Origin: Flagellimonas aequoris
Lineage (GTDB): Bacteria > Bacteroidota > Bacteroidia > Flavobacteriales > Flavobacteriaceae
NCBI RefSeq assembly: GCF_003584165.1
Contig: NZ_QXFJ01000030.1
Coordinates: forward strand, 124,001-188,000
DNA length: 64,000 nt
Reading direction: 5' to 3'
In this document: one piece after another, positions 62,076 to 64,000 of the stretch
How positions within the stretch are numbered: position 1 is the first letter of the stretch
How the letters are laid out: each line of letters begins with the position of its first letter
The notes under the pieces: generated by a model
Databases searched by the model: none
Seen by the model: only the letters and a program-made list of their open reading frames with translations
What the model was told of the DNA's origin: nothing
Made by a program: the position numbers and the translations under genes

Positions 62076-62323
62076 ACGAGTGGTGCGTTGAGCGGTTTTA
62101 GAAAGTGCAAATTTACGATTTTGGAGTGGAAAATGACGAATGGGATTTTGGAATTGTTAACTATGGATGTTGATTATTTCCTACTGAAAAACAAATCTTG
62201 AATTTTTAATGAGATAAATTGATTTCTTGGCAAAAGTGTTTTGTCATCCAAATCAAAAATGATAAAGTATTGTTGTGTTTCATTATCTTAGAAGCATTGT
62301 AACTAACTCAAATAACCAACCTT
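62076..62323. other. Intergenic region between divergent purL and the M20 gene
   Basis: The 248-bp spacer between the divergent genes shows no gene, repeat or strong palindrome. Promoters for both directions must lie here; I could not pick convincing -33/-7 pairs. It is AT-rich towards the M20 gene. Confidence 0.5.
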
Positions 62324-63916
62324 ATGAAAAATGCCAAGATCCTGTTATCCGGGATATTGATCCTGAGCAGTGTCACCTTTACATCCGCTCAAAAAAAATA
62401 CTCCAAAAAACAGATTGAAAAACTAAAAAGCGAAGCCGCCGCCATTGTGGAGGCCCATAAAAAGCAGTCCCAAGTGATGGTGGACAAGGTTTTCAGCTTT
62501 GCTGAACTCGGTTTTCAGGAGGAAGAAAGCTCCAAATACCTCACCGGAATCTTGGAGAGCAACGGGTTTACCATCGAGCATTCCATTTCGGGCATTCCTA
62601 CGGCTTGGTTCGCCACGTGGAGCAATGGGGATGGCCCCGTCATCGCCCTAGGTAGTGATGTGGATTGTATTCCCAAAGCCTCCCAATATCCAGGAGTGGC
62701 CTATCATAAACCGATTGTGGATGGCGCACCCGGACACGGGGAAGGTCATAATGCCGGTAACCCGTTGAACATTACTTCTGCCTTGGCCGTAAAGGAAATC
62801 ATGGAGCGCGAGAATATTGGTGGCACCTTGATCCTTTGGCCCGGTATTGCCGAAGAATTGGTGGCCGCAAAGGCTTGGTACGTTCGCGATGGCCTTTTTG
62901 ACAAAATTGATATGTGCATCTTTACCCATGTAGGCAACAACTTGGGAGTTTCATGGGGACCTACCAGTGGTACAGGGCTTATTTCCGTGGAATACCTTTT
63001 TGAAGGGGAAGCCGCACACGCTGCTGGGGCACCTTGGAGAGGACGTAGCGCTTTGGATGCCGCTGAATTGATGAACATCGGATGGAACTACAAAAGGGAG
63101 CACTTGCATCCCCTAAAACGTTCCCACTCTATTTTCACGGATGCGGGCGATCAACCTAACGTGGTACCCTCCAAAGCCGCCATCTGGTTTTATTTCAGGG
63201 ATGTAAGCTATGAAGGTATCATGGAAATGTATGCCCAGGCCAATGATATTGCCAAAGGTGCTGCCTTGATGACCAGCACGACCATGACCTCTAGGGTTTT
63301 GGGCACCGCTTGGCCACGTCACTATAACAAAGTGATTGCCGAGACCATGTACGAAAACATCAAGGATGTGGGGCTTCCTACTTGGACGGAGGCCGATCAG
63401 GAATTGGCCAAGGCCGTTCAAACCGAAGTGAAGGCCAAAAAGATTGAGGGACTGCCCACAGAATTATCAGAACTGGGATTACCGGTTTTGGAGCCCATCA
63501 GCGGTGGTTCCGATGATATCGGGGACATTTCATGGAAGGTACCTACCGTGACCATGCGTTTTCCTTCCAACATTCCAGGATTGCCGGGCCACCATTGGGC
63601 CAATGCCATTGCGATGGCCACTCCCATTGCGCACAAAGGTGTGACCGCAGGGGCCAAGGCCGAGGCCATGACCATTTTGGATTTCTTGTTGAAACCGGAA
63701 CTGTTGACCCAGGCTTGGGATTATTTCAACAACGAACAGACCAAGGAGACCAAGTATCAGCCGATGATTGCTGCAGATGATATGCCCCCCATCTATTTGA
63801 ATAAAGAAAAACAGGAAAGCTTCCGTCCCGAGCTGGAGAAATTTTACTTCGATGAGACCAAATACGATACCTATTTGGAGCAATTGGGAGTAGAGTATCC
63901 TACTGTGAAGCCTTAA
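62324..63916 (+). CDS. Exported M20 amidohydrolase (AbgB-like)
   Basis: 530 residues. N-terminal signal-peptide-like region ending TSAQKK. M20/AbgB features are VIALGSDVDCIPKASQYPG, GHGEGHNAGNPLN (His/His region), LILWPGIAEELVAAKAWYVR (catalytic Glu) and PWRGRSALDAAELMNIGWNY (dimerisation domain). The C-terminus has SGGSDDIGDISWKVPTVTMR with a metal-binding Asp. The relatives cleave p-aminobenzoyl-glutamate or other N-acyl amino acids. Location is probably periplasmic. It is divergent from purL and followed by a REP-like hairpin. Confidence 0.9.
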   Translation: MKNAKILLSGILILSSVTFTSAQKKYSKKQIEKLKSEAAAIVEAHKKQSQVMVDKVFSFAELGFQEEESSKYLTGILESNGFTIEHSISGIPTAWFATWSNGDGPVIALGSDVDCIPKASQYPGVAYHKPIVDGAPGHGEGHNAGNPLNITSALAVKEIMERENIGGTLILWPGIAEELVAAKAWYVRDGLFDKIDMCIFTHVGNNLGVSWGPTSGTGLISVEYLFEGEAAHAAGAPWRGRSALDAAELMNIGWNYKREHLHPLKRSHSIFTDAGDQPNVVPSKAAIWFYFRDVSYEGIMEMYAQANDIAKGAALMTSTTMTSRVLGTAWPRHYNKVIAETMYENIKDVGLPTWTEADQELAKAVQTEVKAKKIEGLPTELSELGLPVLEPISGGSDDIGDISWKVPTVTMRFPSNIPGLPGHHWANAIAMATPIAHKGVTAGAKAEAMTILDFLLKPELLTQAWDYFNNEQTKETKYQPMIAADDMPPIYLNKEKQESFRPELEKFYFDETKYDTYLEQLGVEYPTVKP

Positions 63917-63929
63917 GGTCATGAAAATA

Positions 63930-63986
63930 CTGTCATATCGAGCGGAGTCGAGAACCTTTAAACTGATATCTCGACTCGGCTTGACA
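63930..63986. repeat. REP-like inverted repeat after the M20 gene
   Basis: Arms TGTCATATCGAGCGGAGTCG and the facing TCTCGACTCGGCTTGACATG can pair over about 22 bp with few mismatches. The core GAGTCGAGA is perfect and a short loop lies between. It is a two-armed relative of the single arms elsewhere in the window and may end the M20 transcript. Confidence 0.65.
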
Positions 63987-64000
63987 TGGCTGTTTTAATT

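Overview
The window looks like the chromosome of a marine member of the Flavobacteriaceae (Bacteroidota), most like the Muricauda/Flagellimonas type. This is inferred from the gene families: a PorP/SprF-type outer-membrane protein, a TonB-dependent receptor with a carboxypeptidase-like N-terminal domain, 2TM-domain proteins with a LytS/LytTR pair, DUF4331, DUF4382, DUF2490, and many exported S9, M1, M28 and amidohydrolase enzymes. Other signs are the general absence of Shine-Dalgarno sequences, short leaders, and AT-rich intergenic tracts typical of the family. About 50 protein genes are supported. I see no rRNA, tRNA, CRISPR array, insertion sequence or phage module.

Layout. 1-9.9 kb: housekeeping genes (end of an AIM24-like protein, DUF2461, M81 peptidase, NudK, PBP4-type carboxypeptidase, OxyR), then a TonB-dependent receptor, DoxX and a GNAT. 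10.1-13.6 kb: an orphan PorP/SprF protein with a SPOR-like tail, a PaiB-like FMN protein and a DUF4382 lipoprotein. 13.7-18.4 kb: a two-component locus made of a TPR protein, a LytS-type kinase carrying a C-terminal 2TM domain, five tandem small 2TM proteins and a LytTR response regulator. 18.5-29.5 kb: LETM1-like protein, a split DUF4331 pair, MscS, CorA, OmpW, an ECF sigma/anti-sigma pair, a YjdI/GNAT pair, and YceI and Cu/Zn-SOD lipoproteins sharing a promoter and leader. 28.8-47.8 kb: a long minus-strand run of exported peptidases and amidohydrolases fed at its upstream end by a TPS/TPP fusion, with a GH15 enzyme divergent from it. 49.8-58.3 kb: a fatty-acid beta-oxidation operon (MarR regulator, fadN, fadA, fadE) interrupted by a four-helix-bundle gene, then a long-chain acyl-CoA ligase. 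58.4-63.9 kb: purL and an M20 amidohydrolase.

The strongest unexplained signal is a regulatory module present three times: upstream of the TonB-dependent receptor (6.6 kb), the TPR-kinase operon (13.7 kb) and the 2TM-LytTR operon (15.9 kb). Each copy has two 9-bp half-sites at a 21-bp period. The second half-site is ACAGTT-type, and its start lies exactly 42 bp upstream of a (C/G)AATTTTG promoter element. The half-sites fit the LytTR direct-repeat consensus, so the response regulator at 17.65 kb very probably controls its own locus and the receptor. Together with the 2TM array, this is the best candidate here for an undescribed membrane signalling system.

Other observations worth following are a REP-like palindromic repeat family, one copy of which appears to be translated inside the linker of PurL; a 26-bp perfect palindrome in front of the MarR gene; and the duplicated promoter-plus-signal-peptide cassette of the YceI and SOD genes.
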